Below are positions 1 through 11,123 of a stretch of 64,000 bases of DNA, in pieces. The notes beneath the pieces were generated by a model that saw only the letters and a list, made by a program, of their open reading frames with translations, had not been told where the DNA came from and did no database searches. Source of the stretch: Tulasnella sp. 424 (taxonomy: Eukaryota; Basidiomycota; Agaricomycetes; Cantharellales; Tulasnellaceae); the NCBI GenBank assembly GCA_019633425.1, contig WSUB01000177.1, positions 18,088 through 82,087 on the forward strand. The letters are read 5' to 3'. Within the stretch, counting starts at the first letter, position 1. Each line of letters starts with the position of its first letter. A program made the translations under genes and the position numbers.

Positions 1-2
1 GA

Positions 3-176
3 GAAGGTCAATGGGACACGATACTCAACCAGTCGACGATCAACTATAATGAGAACGCCCCTTGGAGGAAAGCTGACTGTGGGCTGGTGTATGCAGATTA
101 CTATTTTCTGGAAGTTGGGAACAAACTTCTCGAGATGGAGAGGCGAGGATGGATCTCGAGCAAGGACTTGAACTAG
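3..176 (+). CDS. 3' end of a probable GH88-like (six-hairpin) glycoside hydrolase, partial
   Basis: An open frame runs from the window edge to a TAG at 174-176 and gives 57 residues. The tail contains NYNENAPWRKADCGLVYADYY followed by FLEVGNKLLEM. A short Gly-Leu-Val-Tyr-Ala-Asp-Tyr-Tyr-Phe-Leu-Glu run near the C terminus is what I associate with fungal unsaturated glucuronyl hydrolase-like proteins (GH88, alpha/alpha six-hairpin fold). The assignment rests on this tail alone because the catalytic part lies outside the window. The gene converges on the Pil1-type gene, with about 150 bp between the stops. The coding reading is fairly secure; the family is an inference from memory of that motif. 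Confidence 0.5.
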   Translation, partial: EGQWDTILNQSTINYNENAPWRKADCGLVYADYYFLEVGNKLLEMERRGWISSKDLN

Positions 177-325
177 TTGTAAAGGAATATTGATCGGATC
201 TTTGAATATCGAGCTCCGTGCATAGTGGCAGACTTACTCAATCATTGAACAAGTTCCAAGAAATATTGAATTAGAGTTCAAGATCATGAAAGCAATACAC
301 AGTAAAACAGTAATAGCACCCCCAA

Positions 326-3300
326 CTACTCCATACGCGTAGCATACCTCCCTGTCCCGTAACCTCCACCCACGCTCCTCCTACTTATACTTCCAGCCTC
401 CGACTCCTCCGCAATCTCACTAAGCCCATCCGCACCAACGTGACTAGCATACCTCATAGGCTTCCATCCATGTTCTCCGATTGTCATTCGGTTGCTCTGC
501 TGCGGATCGTTCGGATACCCATCTCCGCCATAGGGCCCAGTCGGGGTACCCATTGCAACACCAATGTTGTAAGGGTCACCTTCAGGCATTTGACCCGCGT
601 CGGAGATGTACGATACTCTAGAGTAGCCTTGAGGCTCTCCTGGTGGGGCTGATAGTGGTGATGGCGAGTAGCCTGGAGCTCTCGGTCCTTCCAGGCTCAT
701 CCTCGGCGTGCCAATACCACTATTCTCCGCAGGTGGACTGCTCGGCGCACTAGCATAGTTTGAGTTTCCGCTTGCCGCGCTCTGATACGACGACGTCGGT
801 TCCATAGGTGGCGGTTGCTTCCGGGTGTTGAACGGTGTAGACAAAGGTGAACCTCCTACATCCGTTAGGGGTGACCCAGCGGGTGAACTGCCAGGACCTC
901 TAAACCTCTTAAATGCCGCAGCCGAAATGGTCTTGGCACTGGGCGTAACGGGTTCAACTGGACTAAGAGGTGGAGAGTTGGCAGAACCAGGCATGACGGA
1001 CGCTGTCCCTCCTCTCCCGGTACTCGATATGGCTGTCAGATCCGCAGCAAAAGGTGGATGAGGTGAGGGTAACGGGCTCAAAGACGACGCTGAGCTGAGG
1101 TTGGACTCTGATCGACCAAGGATTTGCTGCTGCCTTTGCGCATCGGACATGGTGCTCGTCGCTGATAAACTACGCTCCGGATTAGGTTGTGGTGAAACTT
1201 GGCTAGGAACAGCGCTGGGTTCGTAATTCGCCATCGGTATATTCCTGGGCTGCAATGCAGGAGTTGGAGGCGTACTCGTCGCGACTTCGAACGAAGGTGG
1301 TGGCGACCTCGGTCTTGCACCCAGTCCACCCATTCTCGAGTCGTCCATCACACCAGAGGGTCGTGTCTGTTGTGGATCGAGAGGGCTGGAGATCCCCGGG
1401 AAATCCAGTTTGGCATCCGCGTCAGAGAATGAAAGCGATAAAGTTGGGGCTGGCTCGAAACGACTTGACGTAGGGGATCCACTGTGCCTCGTTGGCGACG
1501 ACGGTCCTCCGTACTGGGACTGGGGATCATACGCAGAGAACGTCTGCTGACCCATCGGCAAATTTGGTGGATAGCCCCTCAACGAGCCTCCATCCAGGGG
1601 GTACTTGCTCAATACGCCTTTACTCGACGACCGAGGAGGGGGGACTGGGCGAGAAGGAGAAATGTCCAGCTCTCTTGCTATCTCGAGAGCCGCTGCTGCA
1701 TCGGCGGCTTTGGTGTCATCTCCTTTCTCTGATTTCTGTGGACGTAGGGGTTGGATATTAGGTAAGTCGTAAGATGGTTGCCTTTGCTGAGCGAAGGTTG
1801 ATTGTGCAGTATGAGACGGGGAGGAATGGAAGGCTAAATTGGGCGGAGCTAGACGTTAGTGAATGACCATGCCCTTGAATCGAGCTGGACCTACCATCGG
1901 TTGCGTACGGGTCCTCGTCGAAGCTAGGGGATCCAGGAGCTCGAACATCCGACCTCCGACCAGGCGCATTCCCAGCGGCTTGGTCCGCATTCCCAGTGGA
2001 ATCCATCGTCTCTCCCGTCGCTTCCAAATCATGATAATATGCCAGGACCAAATCCGCACCAGTCTCACTCAGGCCAGAAGCCGAGCGGCGCATTGACTGT
2101 CTTGGATCGGGGGGAGAAGACTGGGGAGGCTGTTGGGACCACCCGAGCAGATCTTTGGGTGGTACAGCGGGCGACGGCGGCTCGTCAAGTCGGTCATATC
2201 GACCTACGTTGTTGGGTAACGTGGCAAAGCGACTATCCATTCGGGGAGGGTACGGCCGATTCATGTCGCTTCCGGTTGCAGAAGATACGGTTTGGGATTG
2301 ATACGACGGTTGTTGCTGTTGTTGACCTGGGTACTGACCAAACTCCGAAGAGTAATCAGCCGCATGTGGCTCTGGTTGAGGAGGGAGTCCTCCTTGGTAC
2401 CGTTGGGAGAACGAGGTTTGCTGCGGGACGTTGGGAGACGGTTCGGCGAAACTATGAGGTTGTTGTTGCTGATGACCTGTTCCAGGACCAGGTTCATAGT
2501 GATACGCAAGGTTGCCCGTAGTTGGTTGAAAGGTGACCTCGCCCACTCTTTGACAGGCAGAGGTAACGAGATTGGTCGTCTGCGTGTGGGAGACGTATGG
2601 TACTCGGCCGAAACCCGGTTGAGTTTGGTCGAGGGGTATTTCTTCGATAAGTTGCTTTCCCGTGTTACCAACGATCTGGAGAATAACACGGTAAGAGAAT
2701 GCGGGTTTGAGTTCCGGCTCGACGCACCATAACCTTCTCGGCCAACTCGGATAAGCCACCGAATTTTAGCGCCATCCAGTCTTTGGTTGTTTGACGCTTG
2801 TAATCGCCTAGCCGAGCCTCCTCGACGAGAATCGTAGAGTCCAGCTGTTGCATCTCCTCGCGCAGCTGTCTTAATAGGTCTTGTTGCATTTGGAGGTGCT
2901 TGTGCTATGTTGGGTGTACCACATTTGGTCAAAAGTCATCGTCTCCGCAAACAACTGGGCACATACTTCAGCGCTCATCTTGCTAAGTTTCTGGGGAAAA
3001 CGGAGATTCAGTTAGACTGGATGATTTAGCATGCGCCACCAACGGACCTTTTCAGCAGACTCAGCCTTCGTCCCGACTTGCTTCCTTCTTCGCTTAAGCT
3101 CGTCGAGGTTCTCCTCTCGCGTCCGGACGGCTTTCATATGCACTCGGATAGCGGCTTCATGAGTGGAAAGTTGGGCGAGGGCGGCGGAAACTAAGGCAAG
3201 GAGCTCGCGACTTTTGTCCAAGACATCCTAGTGGTACGAATGGGCTGTCAATTGGGGGTCGTCTGAGCACCTGCGGATTGCGCTCACACCAAGATCATCG

Positions 3301-3619
3301 CCTTCCCCTGCTCCCCACCTGAAAGGCAACCGTTTCAGAACAAGTACTTTCGTGCTACGGGGCTATGATTTGCTCACGCCTTCAGTGCATCGGCAGCTTT
3401 GGCCCAGTCATCCGCGAGCTTCTGAGAGCTATGTAGGGTCCAGCGAGAGGTCAGTCTAGATTCGAATCCCTTTAACGCGGAACTCGGAGCGAACCTCGAT
3501 ACCGCAAACTTCTCTGCTGTGATGAGGTCTTGTAGTAACTTGAGGTCTTTGTTGCCCAAAGCGGGTAGTATTGTCGTGTGTGCTATTTGCTTCGAGAGTG
3601 TTGAGCGAAAGACCGACAT
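326..3619 (-). CDS. PIL1: Eisosome component Pil1/Lsp1-type BAR-domain protein
   Basis: Pil1/Lsp1 proteins are BAR-domain scaffolds that coat furrow-like plasma-membrane invaginations (eisosomes) and influence sphingolipid/TORC2 signalling. The chain begins at 3619 with MSVFRSTLSKQIAHTTILPA and contains LQDLITAEK, then WGAGEGDDLG (about 3330-3280), STHEAAIRVHMKAVRTREEN (3221-3050), KLSKMSAE (about 2990), QLREEMQQLDSTILVEEARL with WMALKFGGL (2906-2729), and LIEEIPLDQTQPGFGRVPYV from about 2670. At least seven introns are needed to keep this order. One lies inside the first long ORF (about 3494-3432); another around 1915-1855 shifts the frame into a Pro/Gln/Ser-rich disordered tail of roughly 500 residues ending at 326. 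The N-terminal 250 residues match the family; the tail is much longer than in yeast Pil1, as is common in basidiomycetes. One donor (about 3050) reads GTCCGT and is weak. Confidence 0.9.
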
Positions 3620-5073
3620 TTCGGTTTTAGTATGTAAGAGAGTTTAGGTCGGATTAGAAGGGGGGAAAGGTATATAGAAGGGGAGTTGGAGTGGTTGAGG
3701 GGTTGACGGTCTGTAATGAAATAGTCGATGTGGTCCCTATTTACTGCGCGCCATCTGAGAAGGGCACAGCGTCAGCCGATCCCCACCCGCAGTCGGGTGC
3801 TGAGATGAGGTACCCTATAACAACTGACTGACCGAACGAGTTGGACGGAACGCACAAAAGATGGACGTTGTGATGAAAAGGAGGCGGTACTGTCAGAATG
3901 TATGAGGGAATAGGGGCATTCAAGAAATGTGGACGGGAGAGGGGTCCTGGGCCGGTCCTTGATCAAATCAGGGTCGGTACCTGCCCGCCGGTTCCTTCTA
4001 TTTCTTCATTTACTTGGGAATGTCGGAACTCTCTACCGCAAATAGTTTTGGCGACTTGCTCACCTCCTGCAAGCTTTCCCGGTCCATTTGCCAAGACATC
4101 GCCCAGTGCCTATGGATATGTGCCCTAATGATACTATGACACCCTGTATGTACTAGGACGGACGGTGCGCTTGCGATCGAAAACCGAAGACCGCAGACCG
4201 GAGATCAGAGACCGCTGATCATGCACCGACCGACTACTATTAAGAAATTTCGCCGTCCGTACAGGCCGTGGCCATACCCCTGGGTAGTAGTAATTTCCGT
4301 TTGCTAGATCTAATTTTCTCTCAATTTAAAGTAGAAAAGCCAATATTTCCTTTTGTAAAGCTGTTTTCAGCACATCTGAGTTCTATCTATGCATATATAT
4401 GAGCTGGACCAGTGCAGGGGCCATCAGGAAAAAATCGTAAGTCAGTAGTCCTACATGCAGTTCATAGCACGCATAGGCCCATAGTGACGTACCCTGCTTG
4501 ATAGTGTCCATATTCCAAGTAAGTAGAACGGTAGCCATCCATAGGCGTTGGTAGAGCACACTAACAAGTATAAACTCCTCCGGAGTTGTGGGTAGTATAC
4601 TGGAGACAATATCGTGTACCGTGTAGGGCCAAATTCTCCCATCTCCAGCAGTGATATCCTCTCTTTCCCTCATGATGGGGCTTATTCAGATGACAGGTGA
4701 GGTTGGTGTCGTAGTTAACACACACTGCGATCCATTCTTTAGTCAACAAGGAGTTCTGTATTAGCTATGAATAATAAACATACCTGCAATCTGTTCTTTA
4801 GTCAACGAGGAGTTGAGGAAAGAAGAATTGCGAGAGGGCGAAGACTATATACTCTAGGGCGAAACAAACACGTACAAAATGTATCACGTCACATCACAAC
4901 AATGAAAGGTAGAAAGGGGATAATGACGTAAAAGGATACTTTATGACAGTTGGTGCATAAATGACAAAAATATATATTGATAATGGAGAGATACAAGTAT
5001 TTAAACATACTGTACAGTGCCACTAGTCTAGTTGCTGGGGGGGGGGGGGGATAAGAACAGATACCCACCGTAC
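3620..5073. other. Intergenic: eisosome-gene promoter side grading into an AT-rich block
   Basis: The first 150 bp upstream of the Pil1-type start are purine-rich on the + strand. From about 4240 the base composition becomes clearly AT-richer. Two direct copies of a 20-odd-base motif containing TTCTTTAGTCAAC lie about 60 bp apart (near 4735 and 4795). A run of 14 G sits at 5037-5050. Short ORFs at 4383-4673 (-) look like chance frames. I see no convincing gene. Confidence 0.6.
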
Positions 5074-5735
5074 TCAGGCTTCTTGGATGACATGAGCTGC
5101 CCAGATTCTCTTTGAGATAGAAGCCCAGTCACTGCTTGATCGAATACCCTGGAACACACAAGAGTTAGCACCGCACATTAGGGTAAATAGTGATGACATG
5201 AACACCAAAGGTCGGAGCAATGCTGCGAGATTAGATAAGTGTATGAGCACAAAAATATATCACCAAGGATATTGGGCCAGTAATACATACTGAAAAGTTC
5301 CCAGTGGCTTTGGTACAAAGCCTCCTGCTCAGCGCCAAGGGAAACAGCATGGGAGGCACCCAAGAGAGCAGGCAGGCTGGTGGACAGCAACCGAGCGGAG
5401 GTCTGTGCTGGAGATTTGTTAAGCTAAGCAAACTTGTAAGGTAAGACAGGTAGAGCAAACATGTCAGACTTACATACCGAAACAAGAGCTGTAAGGTGTG
5501 TGTTGGTGGTCTGATCAGTGACAGGCAATCGACCGGAGTGCAGAGGCTCTATGCAAAACCTGGCCATTGGCCTGTTCCTCTCCAACCTAGAGGAGTTGCA
5601 GGGAGTCAACACAATAGCTGAAGCTGGACTCACAGGAAAGAGGGATGGAGGGGGGGCTGGTTGCAATCCAAGATTGCAATTTGAACTGCTGGGTACAAAA
5701 TTGGAGTGTTTGTTCCTGGGTTGCCACGAAACCAA
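5074..5735 (-). CDS. Possible small spliced gene of unknown function
   Basis: A frame opening at 5735 (MVSWQPRNKHSNF...) reaches a good donor (GTATGTAAGT, near 5475). It continues after a CACAG acceptor into TSARLLSTSLPALLGASHAV, then after a second intron (donor GTATGTATTA, acceptor TCTCGCAG) into SIAPTFG. A third splice to GIRSSSDWASISKRIWAAHV would end at a TGA at 5074-5076. The phases work, but I recognise no domain and the first exon is low-complexity Ser/Pro/Asn sequence. It could be a real small gene, a relic or chance. It lies in the AT-rich block. Confidence 0.28.
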
Positions 5736-8358
5736 GTTTGTCCCTGAGCTCAGTCTGACCTTTGGCCCTCCATCCCCATGCTGTTCCTCTCCCCAATATC
5801 AACATTCACAGTATTCACAACCTTGGTTAAGCCTCAATGACCGTATCCAAATTGACCGTATCCAAATTGACTGTACAAGTGCTTTGGGGCACTGCACCCA
5901 AAGTGTACATGCACATGCAGTAATTGGAGGTCTGGGATCCTGCCTTGTGCGGTCTGTCTTGTACAATAGTTACCTCAATGTAGTAGATAGAATGGTTAGA
6001 AGTCTTGGTATAGGTATAACAGAATCATTGGCTGACTTTGAGACTTGATGATGTATACCCCCAAACATCTTTGTTCAACTACTAGCTATACTATAGCTGG
6101 AGCATGAGCCGAAGACATGTCTGGATCGCTCTGAAATACTAGGTAGCAAGGGACAGGCCTCAAAGGAAAACATTGAATATAGCTCCTTATAACAGTGCAT
6201 ATAGACTGACATAGGATCTATACTGTACTGCAATGTTCTATCAACAGTGAGGTTGGCTCTACTGAGCCTATCAAGTGCTATGTAAAACGGGTATTCTATG
6301 GACCCTACGGATCTCTACCATGTGTGTCTAATAAACTATGGCTCTAGACTTTTTTCGTGCCATTGAAACTGAGCGTTAGGCATGACCGTCTATTACCATT
6401 ATCATCATAGTGGCACATGTGCCAATTCCCGACTCTAGTGTGAACCAACTGGAACAAAACAGTAGAAACAAGCTTGATCATGTTCAACATCATTTAATAC
6501 ATACACCATGTATTCATTAGGAATGGATGAGATGTATGGAGAGAGATAGGCATTAAGACCAACAAGGGAATCCAATGGCACATGGAACTGGTTCTCGCTT
6601 GGTATGATAAGCTTCGTTCTTTGCCTGCCCTTGCCGATTACTTCAAGTTTGAGTCTTGCTCACAGCTTAATGGTTTACAGCTGTTTGCAAAAATGATGAC
6701 AGTCAAGGATGAAAAGAATAAAAGAAGGGATTGGGAAGGAGTCCCATTTGGTCCTGGGTGTCGTCCTTTACCCCAAGGGGGAAGTGTGACCGCAGCGTCA
6801 CACCTGTCACTATTTGTGAAGCTGGACTTCCTTGATGTGTCATCGTTGTGGATCTATCATTTACAAGTGGCAAGGGCTTTCGCTCATTTGGGTAGTGGTT
6901 GTTATCATCTGGTCAGCAATGATGAGAGGGAGATCTTTTGAGATGGGTTGGAGAGGGACAAAAGACACCCAAGTGGTGTTGAACGTGACATCTCCCTTTT
7001 GGGATCTCAAGACACTGTGACCATTATACAATAATCCCCAAGTGACGAGTACCACCCCAATCCTGATTCTCTCTATCCCTCTCTATCCTCTGTATTTTCT
7101 ATTTCTTTTTTCTCCTATCATCATTAATGCAAATAACTGTAATGCTCCATTGTCCTGTGTTTCTTTCTGGACCTGAGGGTTGACAGTGCCTCTATGTTCA
7201 ACATTTGTGATGAGTGTGATTCAACATTAAAGCATTATCATATTCCACAATTTGCGGTCGTTAATGATTTGTATAGGAGCACATTACCCAATGAGTTGAT
7301 AGACCCGACCTGGGTTGAGAAAAGGGTGTGTGTCATTTACCACACTACAGTGTACTATACTCAACATCAAGTAATCCACACAACTTTGACAAGCTTAGTA
7401 ACATGCTGTGATCTAGCACAACATGCATAGGGTTGAGGAGTAGTATATGTTCCTATATTCAGCACAACACTGCAGACAGACTCCTTGTTGAGGTATGATC
7501 ATACTCAGGGCTACTCAGATATGAATAAATAAATGGAAGGCCTATTATTAATTAATCAGCTGTATTCAAATACAGAGAAGGGGCTATTTTAATTTATTTT
7601 TAACACCAGATATTTGGATTTATTTGATTATAACAAATTAGGGTCAAGACCAAATGTTGCCTATATACTGCTGAAGAACCTCATGAAATGGCTCATTGTT
7701 ACAGCCACCATAACATAACCCTACCAGGAAGTGACATAATCTAGGACACCATATAGAGATGGAGAGTGCCCAAGCCAAGGAAAGGACACATCAGTGCCTC
7801 AAGGACTCCACAAGTCATTAGTCAGCGCCACAAGGTCAACACTCGTTCATCAGGCAGCAATGTGTATTCTCCACACAGTCATTACACACTCAGGATATTT
7901 ATAGAATGTTCTTTGACGTTCTACAGCATTATATCCTATTCTAGAAGTAGTACAAAAATGTATATAAACCACACCTAGTGAGGAGGGTTGCTCCTCACTT
8001 TGCCTCTTGTATTCTATCCATTGCAAAGTACCACTCGAACCAATCTCCTCAGCCAAAGCAAGTTGGCCTTTTGACCTCTAAACCATCTAAACTCTAGCAA
8101 ACTACACCCTCAGTTTCACAAACCTCTGACCTAGCCCTACAACTGACTTCAAGGTCTGACACACCAGCTAGCCGCTGTTTCTGCCACCAATCTCATTCAT
8201 TGCTAGAACCACCATCTTGCTCATTGTTCAAGCTGCCACTCTGTCACATTATTAGATTGCTCACTCTGCTTTGTTTTCTGTCTTTGTTCTTCCATTTCTG
8301 GTCATGGTCTTGCTCACTCAGCGGACTCAGCACCACTCAGCAGACAGATGCCATCACT
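5736..8358. other. AT-rich gene-poor stretch
   Basis: ORFs at 5518-6048 (+) and 6582-6941 (+) are open, but I see no supporting splice pattern or recognised domain. The second begins MELVLAWYDKLRSLPALADY, which reads protein-like and may be a relic exon. Around 7500-7640 the sequence is strongly AT-rich. Nothing here supports a named gene. Confidence 0.5.
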
Positions 8359-8367
8359 CTTGTCCAT

Positions 8368-8532
8368 GGCTTATTCTAATCAGCGACCCCCATCAGAGAA
8401 GCCCCTGCGGTGACCCCTTCCAATCGGAAGGTGTGCTGACTAATTTAGCACCTCGGGTGATGCCGTCAGAGGAGTTAGCCAAAGGCGTAAGGGTCCTCAC
8501 ACCTTCCTGTCACCTCAGCCGATGTGAACGAG
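8368..8532 (+). repeat. Left terminal inverted repeat of the MULE-type MITE
   Basis: This arm pairs with 8945-9109 on the opposite strand. Shared blocks include CGGTGACCCCTTCCAATCGG, AGCACCTCGGGTGA, TCAGAGGAGTT, GGCGTAAGGGTCC and ACACCTTCCTGTCACCTCAG. The right arm has an extra short stretch near its outer end (the CAAAAGGGGG region). Confidence 0.88.
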
Positions 8533-8944
8533 CCGGAAGGTGCCAGGGACCAGAGCGTCGCAGTCCTGACTGGTGCGTTCATTGTCACTGTCGATGATGG
8601 CCACAACCAGGAGATGGTGCATGGCGATTAGCAATTGTATGTAAGTTGTTAGACCGGTATCTAGAAATAGATAATAGCTTGTAATGTAAATGCTTTGCTA
8701 AGTCTATGTGTGTTTTCAATGCCGACAGACAGCTTGTGCGGTGATGCCATCCAACACTGACTGCCATACACGCTGGTTTGACAAATTTTGAGTTTTTTCG
8801 TTAAAACAAGCACGGAGGAGAGGCCTTTGTTATGTACAATTATATGACAGCCATGTGCCACCTCTGCAGTCTTGGCCATCATTGACGATGACAGCCAACG
8901 TGCCAGTCGGAACTGCAACCTCTCTGGTCTCTGGCACTGACAGC

Positions 8945-9109
8945 TCATTCACATCGTCTGAGGTGACAGGAAGGTGTAAGGACCCTTACGCCCTTGGCGA
9001 ACTCCTCTGATGGCGTCACCCGAGGTGCTGAGTTAGTCAGCACACCCTCCGATTGGAAGGGGTCACCGCGGGGGTTTCTCCAAAAGGGGGTCGCTGATTA
9101 GAATAAGCC
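8945..9109 (-). repeat. Right terminal inverted repeat of the MULE-type MITE
   Basis: This is the reverse-complement partner of 8368-8532. The outer terminus GATTAGAATAAGCC is directly followed by the second copy of the 9-bp target duplication. Confidence 0.88.
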
Positions 9110-9118
9110 CTTGTCCAT

Positions 9119-9873
9119 TGCCTATATATACTCATTAGTACTGCATGTATTCTTACCCTTCATTCGCGATTACTTGTATATTCCATTCCCTCCTCCATCC
9201 CTCTTTGCCTCCATATGTTCTGCTCTTTGTCTCTCCTTGGCAACCAACAGACAAGGCTCTTGAGAGGCTCTTCCCACATTCTACTCCCTTGTTCATACCC
9301 TGGTCCTTACACTCATGTGACACTCTAAACTAGTTTATGTTAGGGCTCTAATAATGATCTTTGTCAAATGGCCAAAGGTGGCCAGAGTCCTGATGGCCAA
9401 AGGGTATAAGGGTCTTCCTTCAGCCTACCACTGTCCCAAACATGACCCTGCTGCCCCCACTATTGTCCAGTGTACTTCACTGTACTATAGTGTATACAAT
9501 TTAACCTGTCAGAACCTACTTATATAATACAGTGTACAACAGTGTATTTTCTTATCCACTCAGACAATACAGATTGGAAAAAGTGGTAGCGGAGTAGTAC
9601 ACTGTCCTGGCTCTGGTGTACACTGACCTATGTACTATACGCTGTATGTTCACTGGTGTACACCATCCCCTTGACTTTGCTGAAACTACAACATTGGGAT
9701 AGTGTAGTACAGTGGATATACATTGTACATACACTGTACATCCTGTGTATACCAATGTATGGCTCAGGGGTATGGTGGGAAATCAACCTTTGACAGTCCT
9801 GAAAATTTACACCACCAACAACCACCACCATTTCTACACCTCTTTCAGACATATTAACTCACCCCAAGCTAGT
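9119..9873. other. AT-rich upstream region of the 9.87-kb gene
   Basis: There is no gene here. From about 9480 to 9760 the sequence is crowded with short imperfect palindromes built on TGTACACTGTA/TAGTACAGTG-like words. The same words recur at 11430-11610, on the other side of the next gene. Their role is unknown. Confidence 0.5.
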
Positions 9874-11123
9874 ATGTCTCTAAAGAAAGGTCAGAACACA
9901 AAGAAGGAGGAACCTAGTGATAGGATGAAGGATCCAGGAGGCATGGAAGATGTTCAACAGCCAGAAGCTGGTAAGTATACATCAGATTTGTGGTGCATTG
10001 ATTAGTGATTAACTTAGGTCTATAGCCATCCTAATTCAACTAGACTTGGTTCCTATGGGCAATCAAGACATGGCAGTTGAGATCATCTATGTCACTATTG
10101 AGAGGAAGGCCTTGGAATCAGGGTCAACCATTAGGATCCAAGATCTAGTGGCTAATGCTGTAGCTACTCCCCCTATGTCTGGTAAGTAGGTAATGGCAGT
10201 GAATTCTACTAGAAATTAAATTTTCACCATTGTTTGACAGAAAGAGCTTTGATACTCTATCGCACTGCCCTTGTTGGTAATAGCAAGGTTGCCATAGGCT
10301 CTGTCACAGAAGTTCTTGCAGGCACAGCCCCACTCCTTGCTTTTAAGCAACTATCAAAGGTCATCTTAGAAGATAAAGGTGGTGTCTACCATACTGTGCT
10401 ATGGTATAAGCCCATTCAGGTATTGAATTAATTACATAAAAATAATGTGCTGGTTAACTCTGTGTTCTGTTAGGGAGAGCAACCTGCTGCTGTGGCCAAC
10501 GTGGCTCCCACTCCTCAGCCTCACCCAGCTCAGTTGGAATCTTTCTCTTACTCAATGCAAGAGCCAAACCATGGGTTTCACCAATCCAAGCTCAATCTTG
10601 AGATCCTTGAATGGCTCAGAGCTGAGCTGGATGGCCCCACTGAGCCCCTTCCAAGGGCAGGGTCACTTAGCGATGCATGGGCAAGAGAAAGGCTCTATCG
10701 CAAGGTGAAGTCCAATGCAGATAAGCGCTTCAAGTATAAGCAGTCATACAAGATCAACATTGGTAAGATTAAAGCTTGTCTTTTATTGCCGCTACTTGAT
10801 ACTGTTCAATTTTGTAGAACCATATATCAACACCACTTTTTAAAGTTGATGCTCTGCAAGATATCTGCTTCCTCAGACATACTAATTGTGCCAACTCTAC
10901 AACTGGGTTTGCTAATGCTGAGAAAGACCCAGAGATGGCACAATGGTTGAACGAGGAGGCCAAACCTGGGAACACCAACTTCTCATCCTGGTCCATCAGT
11001 AAATTTTGGGGAGAGGCTCAGAAGCGTGTTGAAACTGCTAACAAGAGGGCTTTGGCACTCCAGGAGCAGAAGCAAATGAAGGGGCAAAGTAAGCCTGCCA
11101 AGAAGTTAAGAAGAGTGGTTTAG
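9874..11123 (+). CDS. Conserved-looking protein of unknown function (326 aa, five exons)
   Basis: Exons 9874-9970, 10044-10181, 10241-10419, 10474-10762 and 10846-11123 join in phase into 326 residues. Three donors are GTAAG and one is GTATTG; the acceptors include TAG, CAG and, for exon 5, TTTTTAAAG. The upstream alternative TTTTGTAG at 10817 puts the next exon out of frame. The N terminus is Lys/Glu-rich (MSLKKGQNTKKEEP). The middle reads MAVEIIYVTIERKALESGST and RTALVGNSKVAIGSVTEVLA. The C-terminal part has WGEAQKRVETANKRALALQE, probably a helix or coiled coil, then a basic end. I do not recognise the family. Codon use is as AT-rich as in the DNMT1-type gene downstream, unlike the GC-rich genes after 17.9 kb. 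An acidic open frame continues in phase past the TAG to 11216. Confidence 0.6.

Larger units (their letters stand above)
8359..9118. mobile_element. MULE-type MITE with about 165-bp terminal inverted repeats and 9-bp target duplication
   Basis: The element spans 8368-9109 (742 bp). The left end reads GGCTTATTCTAATCAGCGAC and the right end is its reverse complement. Complementarity continues for roughly 165 bp on each side (8368-8532 against 8945-9109) with scattered mismatches and small indels. It is flanked by a perfect 9-bp direct repeat, CTTGTCCAT, at 8359-8367 and 9110-9118. A 9-bp target duplication plus long TIRs is the hallmark of Mutator-like (MULE) DNA transposons. The roughly 410-bp interior encodes no transposase, so it is non-autonomous. 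The intact duplication with diverged arms suggests a moderately old insertion. Confidence 0.88.

Noticed and set aside
5518..6048. 176-aa ORF on the plus strand
   Set aside because: Low-complexity composition, no domain, and it overlaps a more plausible spliced minus-strand candidate.
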